In this document: piece by piece, positions 9,482 through 19,781 of the stretch
Layout of the letters: every line of letters begins with the position of its first letter
How positions within the stretch are numbered: position 1 is the stretch's first letter
DNA from: Cochliopodium minus
Taxonomy: Eukaryota > Discosea > Himatismenida > Cochliopodiidae
NCBI GenBank assembly: GCA_024220525.1
Contig: JAMYWO010000347.1
Coordinates: forward strand, 1 to 37,414
Direction of reading: 5' to 3'
DNA: 37,414 nucleotides
The notes under the pieces: model-generated
What the model was told of the DNA's origin: nothing
Database searches by the model: none
What the model saw: only the letters and a program-made list of their open reading frames with translations
Program-made: the position numbers and the translations under genes

Positions 9482-11613
9482 TTATATCCAATCTATCTTT
9501 GTTGTCCAATTTATTGTTCTTTCTTCAGATTTCCTTTCCCATTTTGTTGTGGAGTCTCTCTTCCAATGAAATTGATCCTTTTTCTCCTCAATTATCATGT
9601 CCGACAATCTCAAGGGAACTTCTCTATTGATTTCGAAAGGATATATGTTGAAATGCAGGTCTTTTTCATTAGCATCCTTCTTCTTGGCCAATTCAAAAAG
9701 AATGGAATAAAATTGTATTCTTTTGTCCGCATTGGATGGATCAACAAAATCAAATTGTCTCTACCAAAAATTTTCGGTGTTTATGATAGAAGAATATCCA
9801 GAAAATGACTTCTTTATATCTGCCAAATAAGCTAATTGCTGGTTGTAAATGGCCTTAAAAAGTTGATCTTCATCTTTGTTTCTTTCAGTTGGGAATTCAA
9901 TTCAGTTTCAAGGTTATTTGCAGTGAGGTGGTTAGAATTTCCATTGTCATCAAAATCGGTTGACAATGACAGTATCTTTTGTCATTTTTGGTGGTATGAT
10001 CAATCAATTTTATTTGCCAACAAATCAGAGAATGTTTGTTGAAAGTAGAAATACCATCAATCCTTTTGGAGAAGCAATCGAGACTTCCATTTCGAAGCAA
10101 AGTGATTGGCTGATCAATCGAAAAAGGAGTTGCGAGAAGATTTTCCATGAGAGAATTCAGAGAATTCTCATTTTGGATCATTGTATTCCCTGGTAGAGTG
10201 GAATATTCCAAAAATGTTGAGAGTTTTCTTTGACTGATTTTGGAGGATTGGTGAGAAAAGAACTTTCCTGTTTAGGAGGGTGTTCATAATCATCTTCAAA
10301 AATCAATTGTTCCAAAATTTGTTGGGAAGAAGGATTGATTGCAAAATTCTTAAAAACACTAGAAGAAATCCTGAGATTAGGATCATCCATTAATCGGATG
10401 AATGTTTGGCTGTAATTTCATTTAGAGTTGCAAAGAAATTTGAAAAGGACTCTTTCAAAGGAGCTAAATTCAATCCCATATCATCAAGTGAATATCCTTT
10501 GAGAAGTACTCAACAAAATTTGTCATTGTTAACATTCCACTATTTACTTTATGGATAGGTATAATTTTATTATCAATGGGATAGAATATTTAACACAAGC
10601 CTCCTTGATATGACGTTGGAGAAATAAGTTCAATTTGTCTTTGACTATTTTTTTTGTGTCGTCAGTTTCTAATCTCAATAAATTAAAACACAATCCAATG
10701 ATACCGTATTGAGAAGCATGTTTAACATTTCCTGCTTTATTTTCTTCTTCTTTGATTTTTGATGCTTTCATTCCTTTGAATAAGGTATCAAATTCTATTT
10801 CTCCTTTGATATGTTTGAATAATTGAAGTCTTAAAGATTTTCCTGTCCTAAATTAAATTTGTTAGATGTTTATATTTAAGCTTCAAAAAGAATGGTTTGC
10901 ACATCAAATTTTTAAAATCTTTTTATATCAGATCAGAAAATTTAAATTACCTTTAAAAATTTTCATTTTACCTTGGTGGAGCCAAAAAGAGAAGATTATT
11001 TTCTGGTCTCTGATTTATCTGCAATTAATAAATTTTCATTATGAATTGTTCAATCCAAAAGTATCTTGATAACTATTATAATAGCAATAAAATTGAATTC
11101 GATGGGAACATTTCTTTTTGAATTCAAACAATATTTTTGTTTGATTTGTTTGACTAAATATAATTGATGAAAATTTTTTTTTTTTTTTTTTGGCTTATCT
11201 ATTTTTAAAAAGGCTTTGAAAGTTTATATGAAATAGTCTACTCTAATAAAACTTTTTTTTTTGTTTCCCTTCCATTTTTTGAAATGATCTCTTAAAAAAT
11301 TTTTTTTTTGTTTTATTTTATTTTATTTTTATTTTATTTTCATTTTTTTAAAATTTTATCAAGTTCTTCTTGATGTCCATAATCTTTTTTTTCTTTTTTG
11401 TCAACAGAAAGAGAGAAATTAGCAAATTCATTCCTTTTTCAAAATTCAAAAGATCATATAACATCTACAGATTGAAGAAGATAGTAACGAATTATTTTAC
11501 CTTATTTAACTTTGGTTGATCCAGTAAAGTAGACCAAAATTTTCTTGGATTATTAATTAACCATTTTATTTTTTTCTTAAGGTTGTAAAAATTAGAATTG
11601 TTTTTGAAATAAA
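9482..11613 (-). CDS. P-loop protein, AAA-ATPase-like family candidate, frameshifted
   Basis: A multi-exon minus-strand gene. Readable exons: 11613-11501 (W-L-I-N-N-P-R-K-F-W-S), one starting at 11464, 11018-10972, and one from 10847 onward. The 10972 and 10847 exons join to give L-L-F-L-A-P-P-R-T-G-K-S-L-R-L, a Walker A-like motif. Then come L-F-K-G-M-K and Y-G-I-I-G-L-C-F-N, whose order resembles the AAA-ATPase-like proteins (Pfam PF09820) found with PD-(D/E)XK nucleases. That match is from memory and tentative. Downstream of 10577 the frame shifts repeatedly (about 10560, 10460, 10385, 10200, 9960, 9850 and 9770), yet each segment reads as good coding sequence, down to TAA at 9482. Frameshifts are more likely sequencing deletions than decay. 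A convergent copine ends at 9255. Confidence 0.45.
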
Positions 11614-12005
11614 CTTTAAAAATTTGAAGAATAAATTGCAAAAATCACAAATATTTAATGATCAAATAAATCAAAACACGAGGGATTTTAAATTTTTTCT
11701 TGAAAAAAAGTAAGAGGGGAATCACTTTTTTAAAATTTTCTTCGAAAAAAAGATGATTTTTTTCATTCCACAAACAGGGAGCCAAAATGCAATAATAATA
11801 GCACAAGTAGGCGTTGTCATAATTGAAGCGAGTTACGTTACCCAATTTTGGGATTGTAGCTAATGAACCCGAAAAATAAGATTGGCATTCTTGTTCTTTT
11901 TTCATATCTTCCAATTCACTAAAAATTCTGTCATCTTCTTCACTACCTATTTTTCATTTTTTTAAGATTAAAATTAATTAAAAAAAATTAAAAATAATTT
12001 TATCC
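10578..12005. repeat. Right copy of the duplicated segment
   Basis: Near-identical to 1-1316 but with open frames kept. It runs into the N gap at 12006 at the same base where the left copy continues (after 1316) into family gene 1. Confidence 0.85.
11645..11946 (-). CDS. Intact last exon of tandem-family gene 1
   Basis: Open version of the exon broken at 958-1250. The acceptor precedes 11946 and the frame runs to TGA at 11645-11647. It carries C-I-L-A-P-C-L-W-N-E-K-N-H, then F-F-K-K-K-F-K-I-P-R and I-I-K-Y-L. Upstream exons would lie in the N gap; those at 1383-1837 fit in phase. Beyond the TGA the same frame stays open for about 50 codons into the exon at 11613-11501, possibly by chance. 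Confidence 0.6.
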
Positions 12006-12151
12006 NNNNNNNNNNNNNNNNNNNNNNNNNNNNNNNNNNNNNNNNNNNNNNNNNNNNNNNNNNNNNNNNNNNNNNNNNNNNNNNNNNNNNNNNNNNNNNN
12101 NNNNNNNNNNNNNNNNNNNNNNNNNNNNNNNNNNNNNNNNNNNNNNNNNNN
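12006..12151. other. Assembly gap (146 N)
   Basis: Run of N. The flank on the left is the duplicated segment; the flank on the right has no match to sequence following the left copy. Confidence 0.99.
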
Positions 12152-12410
12152 TTCTTTTTATGGAAATTATTTTGATTAAAATTGTTCAGTTTTGTTGTTT
12201 TTTAATTTTTTTTTATTTTTAATTTTTTTATTTCCGATCGGAAAAAAAAAAAAATCATTTTGAAAATATCATATCTGAATCATCAACAAAAAAAAATTTT
12301 CTTTTAAAACAAGCATAAAGGTCCAAAATCCTTTACTCCCATTGATAAACGAAGTCAAAAGACAAAATTCCCATTAAATTTTAATTGGAAAAAAAAACAA
12401 GAAAACATAA

Positions 12411-12590
12411 TTATCCATTTGTACCTAATGGGTTTTTAAACTCCAAAGAATTGTCTTGAAGATATTCCAAGTCAAAATCAATAAAAATTTTTTTGTGGTT
12501 AAAATCATTTTGAGTTATTGATTGAGATATTACTGTTGAAATTTTTAATTGATCTTCTTCGTCTAATTCATTTATTTTTGGCTCGTTTTC
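12411..12590 (-). CDS. Possible 3' exon, unknown product
   Basis: The minus strand is open for about 57 codons ending N-P-L-G-T-N-G and TAA at 12411-12413, with acidic residues (E-L-D-E-E-D-Q) and codon use like neighbouring genes. No start or clear acceptor is visible. The rest of 12152-12655 is A/T-rich, with one palindrome TTTCCGATCGGAAA at 12231-12244. Confidence 0.3.
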   Translation of the reverse strand, partial: ENEPKINELDEEDQLKISTVISQSITQNDFNHKKIFIDFDLEYLQDNSLEFKNPLGTNG

Positions 12591-12655
12591 ATTTAATCAT
12601 CACAATCGTGATCATTTATAATTTCTTGTATAAATTTTATTGAAAAAATAAAAAA

Positions 12656-14068
12656 ATGGGAAATTCTCTTTATAATGAAGTTTTAGAATCAAAAGGAGAG
12701 TTAAATCTATCAAATAAAGAATTAACTAATGAAAACATCCAACAAATTTCTAAAGCATTCAAAATTAATTCTTCTATTACACAAATTAATCTTTCTTCCA
12801 ATAATATAGGAGAAGAGGGAATGAAACATCTTTCAGATTCTTTGAAAACAAATTCTTCTTTATATCAAATTGATCTTTCTGGAAATAAAATAGGAGAAGA
12901 GGGAATGAAATATCTTTCAGATTGTTTGAAAACAAATTCTTCTTTTTCTCAAATTTATCTTTCATGGAATAACATAGGAGATGAGGGAATGAAATATCTT
13001 TCAGATTGTTTGAAAACAAATTCTTCTTTATCTCAAATCGAACTAAAAGGAAATAAAATAGGGGATGAGGGAATGAAATATCTTTCAGATTGTTTGAAAA
13101 TAAATTCTTCTTTAACTCAAATTTATCTTTATGGAAATAATATAGGAGAAGAGGGAATGAAACATCTTTCAGATTGTTTGAAAATAAATTCTTCTTTATC
13201 TCAAATTGATCTTTATGGAAATAATATAGGGGATGGGGGAATGAAATATCTTTCAGATTGTTTGAAAACAAATTCTTCTTTAGCTCAAATTGATCTTTAT
13301 GGAAATAATATAGGGGATGGGGGAATGAAACATCTTTCAGATTGTTTGAAAATAAATTCTTCTTTAACTCAAATTGATCTTTATGGAAATAAAATAGGAG
13401 ATGGGGGAATGAAACATCTTTCAGATTGTTTCAAAATAAATTCTTCTTTAACTCAAATTTATCTTTCTAGAAATAAAATAGGGGATGAGGGAATGAAATA
13501 TCTTTCAGATTGTTTGAAAACAAATTCTTCTTTAAAACATATAGATCTTGGATATAATAATTTTGGAGAAGAGGGAATGAAACATCTTTCTGATTGTTTG
13601 AAAATAAATTCTTCTTTAAAACTTATTTCTATTAATGGTCTTAAAATAGGAGATGAAATTGCAAATCTTTTTTTGGAAACTCTTCAATACAATTATTCAC
13701 TAACAAATTTACGTTTTGATAAGGACAATATAAACAAAACAATATACAAAGAAATAGAGATTTTATTAAAAGAAAATGAAAATGAACCACCAAAAGCAAA
13801 ACAAAGATGTATTAATGGAATCATTTCAATTTTAAACTTTGAATTGAGAAAGGCAAAAGAGGAAACAGAAAAAGAAAAACTCCAAAAAGTTGAAATTGGA
13901 ACTGATTTGGAAATAAAAGAAGAAATTGAGATTTTAAAAAAGGAAATAGAAATACTTAAAAAAGAAAATGAAAAAATGAAATCTGATTTAGAGAAACAAG
14001 AAACGATAAACACTTTGAGATCTGAAAATGAAGGAATGATCGAAAGGATCAATTCTCTGATAAACTAA
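12656..14068 (+). CDS. RNI-type leucine-rich repeat protein with coiled-coil tail
   Basis: Single-exon gene, 470 aa. It starts M-G-N-S-L-Y, so N-myristoylation is possible. Residues 44-323 are ten 28-residue leucine-rich repeats of ribonuclease-inhibitor type (consensus I-x-L-x-x-N-x-I-G-x-x-G-M-K-x-L-S-D-C-L). They are preceded by one diverged unit (L-N-L-S-N-K-E-L) and followed by one or two degenerate ones. The last 100 residues are a Lys/Glu heptad-rich coiled coil ending R-I-N-S-L-I-N. Such proteins are interaction scaffolds and no catalytic motif is present. Asn is unusually frequent in the repeats. Relatives are visible at 3517-3792 (minus) and 14171-14263. Confidence 0.93.
   Translation: MGNSLYNEVLESKGELNLSNKELTNENIQQISKAFKINSSITQINLSSNNIGEEGMKHLSDSLKTNSSLYQIDLSGNKIGEEGMKYLSDCLKTNSSFSQIYLSWNNIGDEGMKYLSDCLKTNSSLSQIELKGNKIGDEGMKYLSDCLKINSSLTQIYLYGNNIGEEGMKHLSDCLKINSSLSQIDLYGNNIGDGGMKYLSDCLKTNSSLAQIDLYGNNIGDGGMKHLSDCLKINSSLTQIDLYGNKIGDGGMKHLSDCFKINSSLTQIYLSRNKIGDEGMKYLSDCLKTNSSLKHIDLGYNNFGEEGMKHLSDCLKINSSLKLISINGLKIGDEIANLFLETLQYNYSLTNLRFDKDNINKTIYKEIEILLKENENEPPKAKQRCINGIISILNFELRKAKEETEKEKLQKVEIGTDLEIKEEIEILKKEIEILKKENEKMKSDLEKQETINTLRSENEGMIERINSLIN
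12785..13624 (+). repeat. Ten 84-bp tandem coding repeats
   Basis: Ten in-frame units of 84 bp, one LRR each. Synonymous positions are nearly fixed too (the GGAATGAAA and TCTTTCAGATTG blocks recur exactly), which points to recent expansion or gene conversion. The opposite strand is consequently open over long stretches. Confidence 0.95.
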
Positions 14069-14170
14069 AATCTTTTTTCTGTTCAATTATGCAAATTAAA
14101 AACTAAAATTAAAAACAATTTACTCTTTTATCCAGATACTTTCTGATTTTTAAAAGAGATTAAAAAAAAA

Positions 14171-14263
14171 ATGAAATCTGATTTAGAGAACCAAGAAACG
14201 ATAAACACTTTGAGATCTGAAAATGAAGGAATGATCAAAAGGATCAATTCTCTGATAAACTAA
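14171..14263 (+). pseudogene. Partial duplicate of the LRR gene 3' end
   Basis: Thirty codons plus TAA, repeating the last 30 codons of the LRR gene (13976-14068) with only Q/N and E/K-type changes. The following 3' flank (CTGTTCAATT, AATTTACTCTTTTATCC) is repeated as well. A tandem duplication of the gene end and its 3' UTR. Confidence 0.85.
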
Positions 14264-14414
14264 AATCTTTTTTATTATTTTTATTCTGTTCAATTGAAAT
14301 GCAAATTAAAAACTAAAAAATTTAAAAATTAAAAACAAACAATTTACTCTTTTATCCATAAATAGGTCTTTTAGTATCTTACAAAAAGTGATTTTTAAAA
14401 TATTAAAAAAAGAA

Positions 14415-14555
14415 ATGAGCAAAGTACAAAGAAATATGAACTGGAGATTAACAGATGAGATCCCCAATCCAAAAGAAGAAAAGGAATCTTCTGACGATCA
14501 TCTGAATCTCGAGAAATTACTCTTTACAAATCTTCTTTTAAAAATTTATAAATGA
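14415..14555 (+). CDS. Small ORF, 46 codons, doubtful
   Basis: Starts M-S-K-V-Q-R-N-M-N-W and ends L-K-I-Y-K, TGA. It contains an acidic K-E-E-K-E-S-S-D-D stretch. It overlaps the stop of the minus-strand F-box gene by a few bases. It may be an exon or remnant. No family recognised. Confidence 0.25.
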   Translation: MSKVQRNMNWRLTDEIPNPKEEKESSDDHLNLEKLLFTNLLLKIYK

Positions 14556-15632
14556 TTGATATATTTATAAGTTAGGGGCAAGATTCCTTCATCAAAAATG
14601 AAATGAGGCACCTCCAATCTCACGAAAGAATCAGGAAGACAATAACTAACAAACTCAAACAACTTTTCTCCAGCCTCCAATTCAATATCCTTGAATGAGA
14701 ATTGATAAAGAGGTTTTTTCTTCTTTTTGTTTTAGAAAGAAGCTGACAGTTGCTTTTGATTTTTTTTTTCGTTGTAACTTTCTTTGTGGATGAGCAAAAA
14801 ACCGTTCCTCCATCACACCAATTTAAAGGTGAAAACGCTTCTCCTTTTCCTTTGTTACAACTGTATGTTCTTTTGTTTTTCATGAAATAGTAATTTCCGA
14901 ACATGTTCCTTTAGTTTTTTAAAAAATGTTGATAAATGTCAATGTTCAAATATTTATTTGGAATGGAAAAAAGTAAAATTTTTTAGCGGAGATTTTTTTT
15001 TTTTTTGGAATATTTTAATACTTTTTTTGAGAAATTTACTTGTCAACTCCAAACAAGTGATCCATAACACCATCTTTTTTATCTTTTGAAACACCAACTG
15101 TCACATTTCCCCTTTAGATAATAAATAAAAAAATAATTGAACAAAAAAAAAGTTTACTGAATAGGAAGCCGAACAATTTTGAATGTATCAATACTCCTTC
15201 AAATAAATGATGTTTTATCAATGCTGTTCTCCAATGCATGTTTGATATATCGCTTGATCTCTGGAGAATCTTGTTATCATTCTGATCCAAGCTGAAATGT
15301 CCATCGAATTTTGAAGTATCCCATTCACAAAGGATAAGGGATAACATCATTTGTTTCCAACTATCATATTGAGAAGGAATACTCTCCATATTCGTATTTC
15401 TCATCACGATCAAACTCCATAATACCTCATCTTCTTTCAATAAAAAGAAAAATCTTTTGCATACTGTTGAAATTTGGAAGAAATCTGTGAATTCTAATTT
15501 TGAGAGAATTAATCTCCATATCTGTTTTTCAATTGAAGTAAATTCTATCATCTCATCCCTTTTGATTTCTATCCTGGGTTTCCTTGGTTCTATCTTTGTT
15601 TCATTTTTGCGATTATGGTTAACTTTATTCAA
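14546..15632 (-). CDS. F-box protein with SPRY-like C-terminal domain
   Basis: Four exons (15632-15158, 15097-15040, 14908-14779, 14722-14546), phases closing to 279 aa. Residues about 32-75 are an F-box: I-E-K-Q-I-W-R-L-I-L-S-K-L, then S-T-V-C-K-R-F and D-E-V-L-W, which in other proteins binds SKP1 in SCF ubiquitin ligases. The remainder resembles a SPRY domain: F-E-G-V-L-I-H, I-G-V-S-K-D, D-H-L-F-G-V-D-K-N-M-F-G-N-Y-Y and S-C-N-K-G, with late strands F-S-F-K-D-I-E-L. This suggests an E3 substrate receptor. The third intron is only 56 nt. Start is the first ATG after stops upstream; an extra 5' exon cannot be excluded. Confidence 0.75.
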
Positions 15633-15715
15633 AAAATTATATATTAACTCATTATATTAACCAAAAGAGTTATTGTGTTATACATTTTGAATTTCTCATT
15701 TTTTATTTTGATTAC
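15618..15715. repeat. Direct repeat unit 1
   Basis: Imperfect direct repeat of about 100 bp (GGTTAACTTTATT ... ACCAAAAGAGT ... TTATACATTTTGAATT), repeated at 15924-16030. It overlaps the start of the F-box gene. The spacer 15716-15923 shows no gene. Confidence 0.75.
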
Positions 15716-15923
15716 AAAAGATTAAAATGAAAATATTTTTGACACAAATTGATTTGTTATGAATTCTTGCTTTAAAAAATCTTATCCATCAACCAATGAT
15801 TCTTTTTCAAAATGATTTTTGGGAGATGAATCCATTCATCTATAATTATTTGTTCCAAATTTCATAATTTTTGTTTTCCTTCATAATTTGTGAGACATAA
15901 ATAAATGTTTTTTAAAAAACAAT

Positions 15924-16030
15924 TGGTTAACTTTATTAAAAAATTATTGTTTAAACTCATTATATAAACCAAAAGAGTGGCCATTGTTATACATTTTGAA
16001 TTCCTCTTATTTTATTTTTATTTTATTTGA
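15924..16030. repeat. Direct repeat unit 2
   Basis: Second copy of the unit at 15618-15715, in the spacer before the CH-domain gene end. Confidence 0.75.
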
Positions 16031-16093
16031 TTAAAAATTTATAGAGTGGGTTTGAAAAAGTTAAAAAAAAACAATTGAATCAAAAAAATAGAT

Positions 16094-19000
16094 TTATTTT
16101 TTGAGTTTTATTGTCTTCCCACAACCAACACACTTTACAGAAAGTAAACCAGGAGAATACTTGTTTTCAGCACCACATTTCTTGTTGGAACATTTGGTGG
16201 ACAAAAGACCAGGGGTGGGTTGATCTTTTTTAACTGGTGCCACTTGCTCTTGTTGTACTTGGTTTTCGTGAGAGTTGTTACTGTCAATTTTGATAACTAA
16301 ATAAAAAAATAAAAAAATAAAAAAATAAAAAAAAAATTTTTAAAAGAAAAAAATTAAAACATTCAAAAAAATAACAATCAATTCGGAAAAAAAAATAAAG
16401 AAATTTAAGAAATATAAAATTTTAAACAAAAAAAGGTAGAAAAAAAAAATTTCACACAAAATTTAAAATTATTCAAAAAAATAACAATCAATTCGAAAAA
16501 AAAAATAAACAAACAAATTTAAGAAATATAAAATTTTAAACAAAAAGGTAGAAACAAAAAAATAAAAAATACCAATATTTTTCTTCTTGTTTTGATCCTG
16601 TTGTTGCTGCATCAACAAAGCCTGTTGCTGTTGATAAGCCATTTGTTGTTGGTAAGCCATTTGTTGCTGATACATCATTTGTTGTTGTTGCATTTGCTGT
16701 TGGTACATCATCTGTTGTTGTTGTTGCATTTGTTGCTGATACATCATTTGTTGTTGTTTCTGTAACTGCTGCTGTTTAAGAAGTTCCTTCGGAAAAACAA
16801 TTTTAAAAAGAAAAATAAATAAAAAATAGAAAGGTAATTTAATAAAAACAATAAAAAAATAAACTTTTAACAATTTTGTATAAAGTGAGGTTATTAAAAG
16901 GAAATTTTAAGCAAATTATTTATTTTTTTTAAACGAAAATTTCAATAAAAAAATAATATTTTAATTGAAAATATGAATAAATGAAACAATAATTTGTAAA
17001 AAAAAATTTTCTTGTCATAAACTGATTTACAAAAAAAAAATTAATTAAAAATTCAAAATAATAAATAAAAATACTTGTTGTTTGATGTATTCTTGTTGCT
17101 GTTGTTGTTGCTGTTGTTGAAGTAAGACGTTTTGTTGTTGTTTTTGCAACTGTTGCTGCTGAAAGAGAAGATCTTTCTCTTTTTGTTGGATGGAAAGTTG
17201 TTGTTGGCGTTGTTGTTCTTGCAATAAGAGTCTTTGTTGCTCTAATTGTTGTTTCTCTTGTTGCAGTCTAAACAATAATAAAAACAAAAATAAAATTTAT
17301 TAAAATTAAAAACTAAAATATTTTAAAATTTAAATAAAAAATTGTGTGAAAAAAATTAATTAATGAAGCTCTGTTTTAAAAATAAAAAATAACAAAAATA
17401 AAACAAAAATAAAACTTATTAAAATTAAAATATTAAAATTTAAATGAAAAATTAATTTATTTAAATTCTGTTTTATTAAATGAAGATCTAAAAAAAATTA
17501 ATGCTATAAATAATTTTAAAAAAACAATTAAAATTAAATAAAGAAAATATTTTAAATAAGAAATTTTATATTTTACCTTTGTTCTTCTTGGAGCTGCCTG
17601 TTTCTTTGTTGCTCTTGTAAATTTTGGTGTTGTTGAGGCTGTAAATTGTGTTTTCTTTGATAATGAAGAAATTGGATACAATAGCACATGATAGACTTTT
17701 CATCTATCAAAAAAAATATTAAATATTTTTAAATAAATTTATTTAATTTAAAAAAATATATATATTTTTATTTAAAATTATTTTTAACAATTTTATTATT
17801 TTTTAAAAATCAATTTTTAAAAAACTTCAATTTTTACCAGGCTTTGGAGAATTGATGATGTCTAGGGGATCCAAAATAGAAGGAATTCCCATTTGTTGCT
17901 CTGCAAGCGCAAAAGCTCTCACCATGTTTTCTTTTGGGTCATTGCTTACTGTTCTCCAATCAAACCTTTAAAAAAATAAAAAATATAAAAAGTAATAAAT
18001 GAAACATTAAAAAATAAAAAATGAATAAAAAATAATATATAAAAAATAAATGATAAATAATAATAAATAAACAATAAATGATAAATAATAATAAATAAAA
18101 AATAATAAATAAATAATAAATAAAAAATAAAAAATAATTTTTATTTAAATAAAAAAATTACAAATCAGATCTTAAGGAATGTACAAGCCCAAGGAATACT
18201 TTCCCATCTTTGAAACTGATATTTTAGAAAAAGAATTTAAATTTAAGAGAAAAAAAAAATATAAAATATCAAAATATCAAAAAATTTTTTAAATATAAAA
18301 ATTCAGTTAACAAAAAAATTTTTTTTTTTTACTCCACATCAAAATTAAGAGGTTTAAGACTGTATGGATGGACTTGATTTTGAACCCACTTTAAAAACAT
18401 ATCTTTGGCATTGGAGTGTTGAGATTGCAAGTTTTGTTTGATGTCACTTTCCATTATAAGTGTCCAAATCAATCCCAGAATCATATTTTCGTTTCCTTCC
18501 AATATGTCTGTCATTAAAAAAAATTTTTACAAAAAGATCAAAAAAAAGTTATCAGAATTTTATAAAAAATAAAAATAAAAATTTGAAATAAATAATAAAA
18601 TGATAAATTAAAAAAACCTAAAAATAAAAATTTAAAAATTAATGCTAAATAGAAACTTTCTTAAATAAATCTTAATTTTTTGTTGAATAAAGTTTAATTT
18701 GTCTACTCAAAAATAAACAAAATGAATAAAATAAAAAATGTTTTTTAATGTTTAAGTATCATAAATTAAAATAAAAACAAAAAAAAAATTAAAATAAAAA
18801 ATTTTAAAATAAATTAAATCTAAAAAAAATAAATAATTGATGATCAAAAAAAAGAAATTTTCCTATTAAATAAATCTGAATTCTTTATGAATGAATAAGA
18901 AGTTAAAATTTGTCCACAAAAACTTTGTTTAACAAAAATAAAAATGTTTTTAAATGTAAATTTTATCCATCAACTCGCTCAATTAATTTCGCAAGATTAG

Positions 19001-19578
19001 ATAAAACTTTGAATTATAATCATAAGAGTTGATTGATGATAATTCAAAGAATAAGATGCATGATATTTAACATTATGATTGATTTGATGTTTATGTTTAT
19101 TCATAATAAAAATATTAAATTTTACTTTGTGCTTTGATGAATGCCAATTGTATATGTGCTTCTTCTATCAATTTGAATGTCAAAGCTAGATTATCCAATT
19201 TCTGAGGATTAAGCTTTGGATTCGCATTATATTTTGGCTTTTCCAATTTTGGAAAGAGATGAAGCAATAATTCTATCAAGATCACTCCATCTGCGAGATC
19301 TTTGAAAAGATCTGTCACAGTTCTATTTGATTTTGCATTTTTTAATTTTTGGTTCACCCATTTCGTGAATCTTTAAAAAAAAAAAAAGGAAAGAGGATTT
19401 TGAATAATGAGTGTATCAAGGATTTAAAAGTGAAAATGAATAAATATTTTATGTTTAATTGGTTCATTCATGAAAAATAATGATGGTTTATATTTTTGAA
19501 AGTTTATTTTTTGAATAATTTCCAGAGTATTTACGTTTTCTTTTGGGTAACTGCCCATAGTGGATCTACTTTATCCAT
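16094..19578 (-). CDS. Tandem calponin-homology protein with polyQ coil and zinc ribbon
   Basis: Nine exons (19578-19535, 19370-19126, 18507-18333, 18215-18162, 17965-17838, 17703-17577, 17267-17075, 16786-16573, 16296-16094), all phases closing: 460 aa. Residues 1-230 are an alpha-actinin-type actin-binding pair of CH domains. CH1 starts W-A-V-T-Q-K-K-T-F-T-K-W-V-N and has D-L-A-D-G-V-I-L-I-E-L-L; the linker has I-L-E-G-N-E-N-M-I-L-G-L-I-W. CH2 has F-K-D-G-K-V-F-L-G-L-V-H, F-D-W and I-L-D-P-L-D-I, ending P-K-P-D-E-K-S-I-M-C-Y. A Gln-rich region of about 165 residues follows (Q-Q-Q-M-M-Y-Q-Q-Q-M repeats). The end is a CxxxxC...CxxC zinc ribbon (K-C-S-N-K-K-C-G, K-C-V-G-C-G-K). Likely an actin cross-linker or adaptor; the ribbon partner is unknown. 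Confidence 0.9.
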
Positions 19579-19781
19579 TTTTTTTTAATTTCCAAAATTT
19601 CTTATTTTAAAATTTATAAAAAAATATCAGAGAAAGGAGATTTGAAATGCCTTTAGATTAACTATCTATTCTGAAAAATTGTGAGATGTGAATCCTATAT
19701 TTGAAATATAAATAATCTTTAAATATATCCAACAATCAAAAAACACATTGAAATCATCATCAAGTGTTATATAATTAAAAA

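Noticed and set aside
12231-12244. Palindrome TTTCCGATCGGAAA
   Set aside because: Single occurrence between T and A runs; no reason to call it an operator or origin.
12786-13271. 161-codon open frame opposite the LRR gene
   Set aside because: It is the mirror of the 84-bp repeats; the plus strand encodes a clear LRR protein and the minus frame has no independent support.
16573-17267. CAA/CAG-type repeats as a separate satellite
   Set aside because: They are in-frame polyQ exons of the CH-domain gene.
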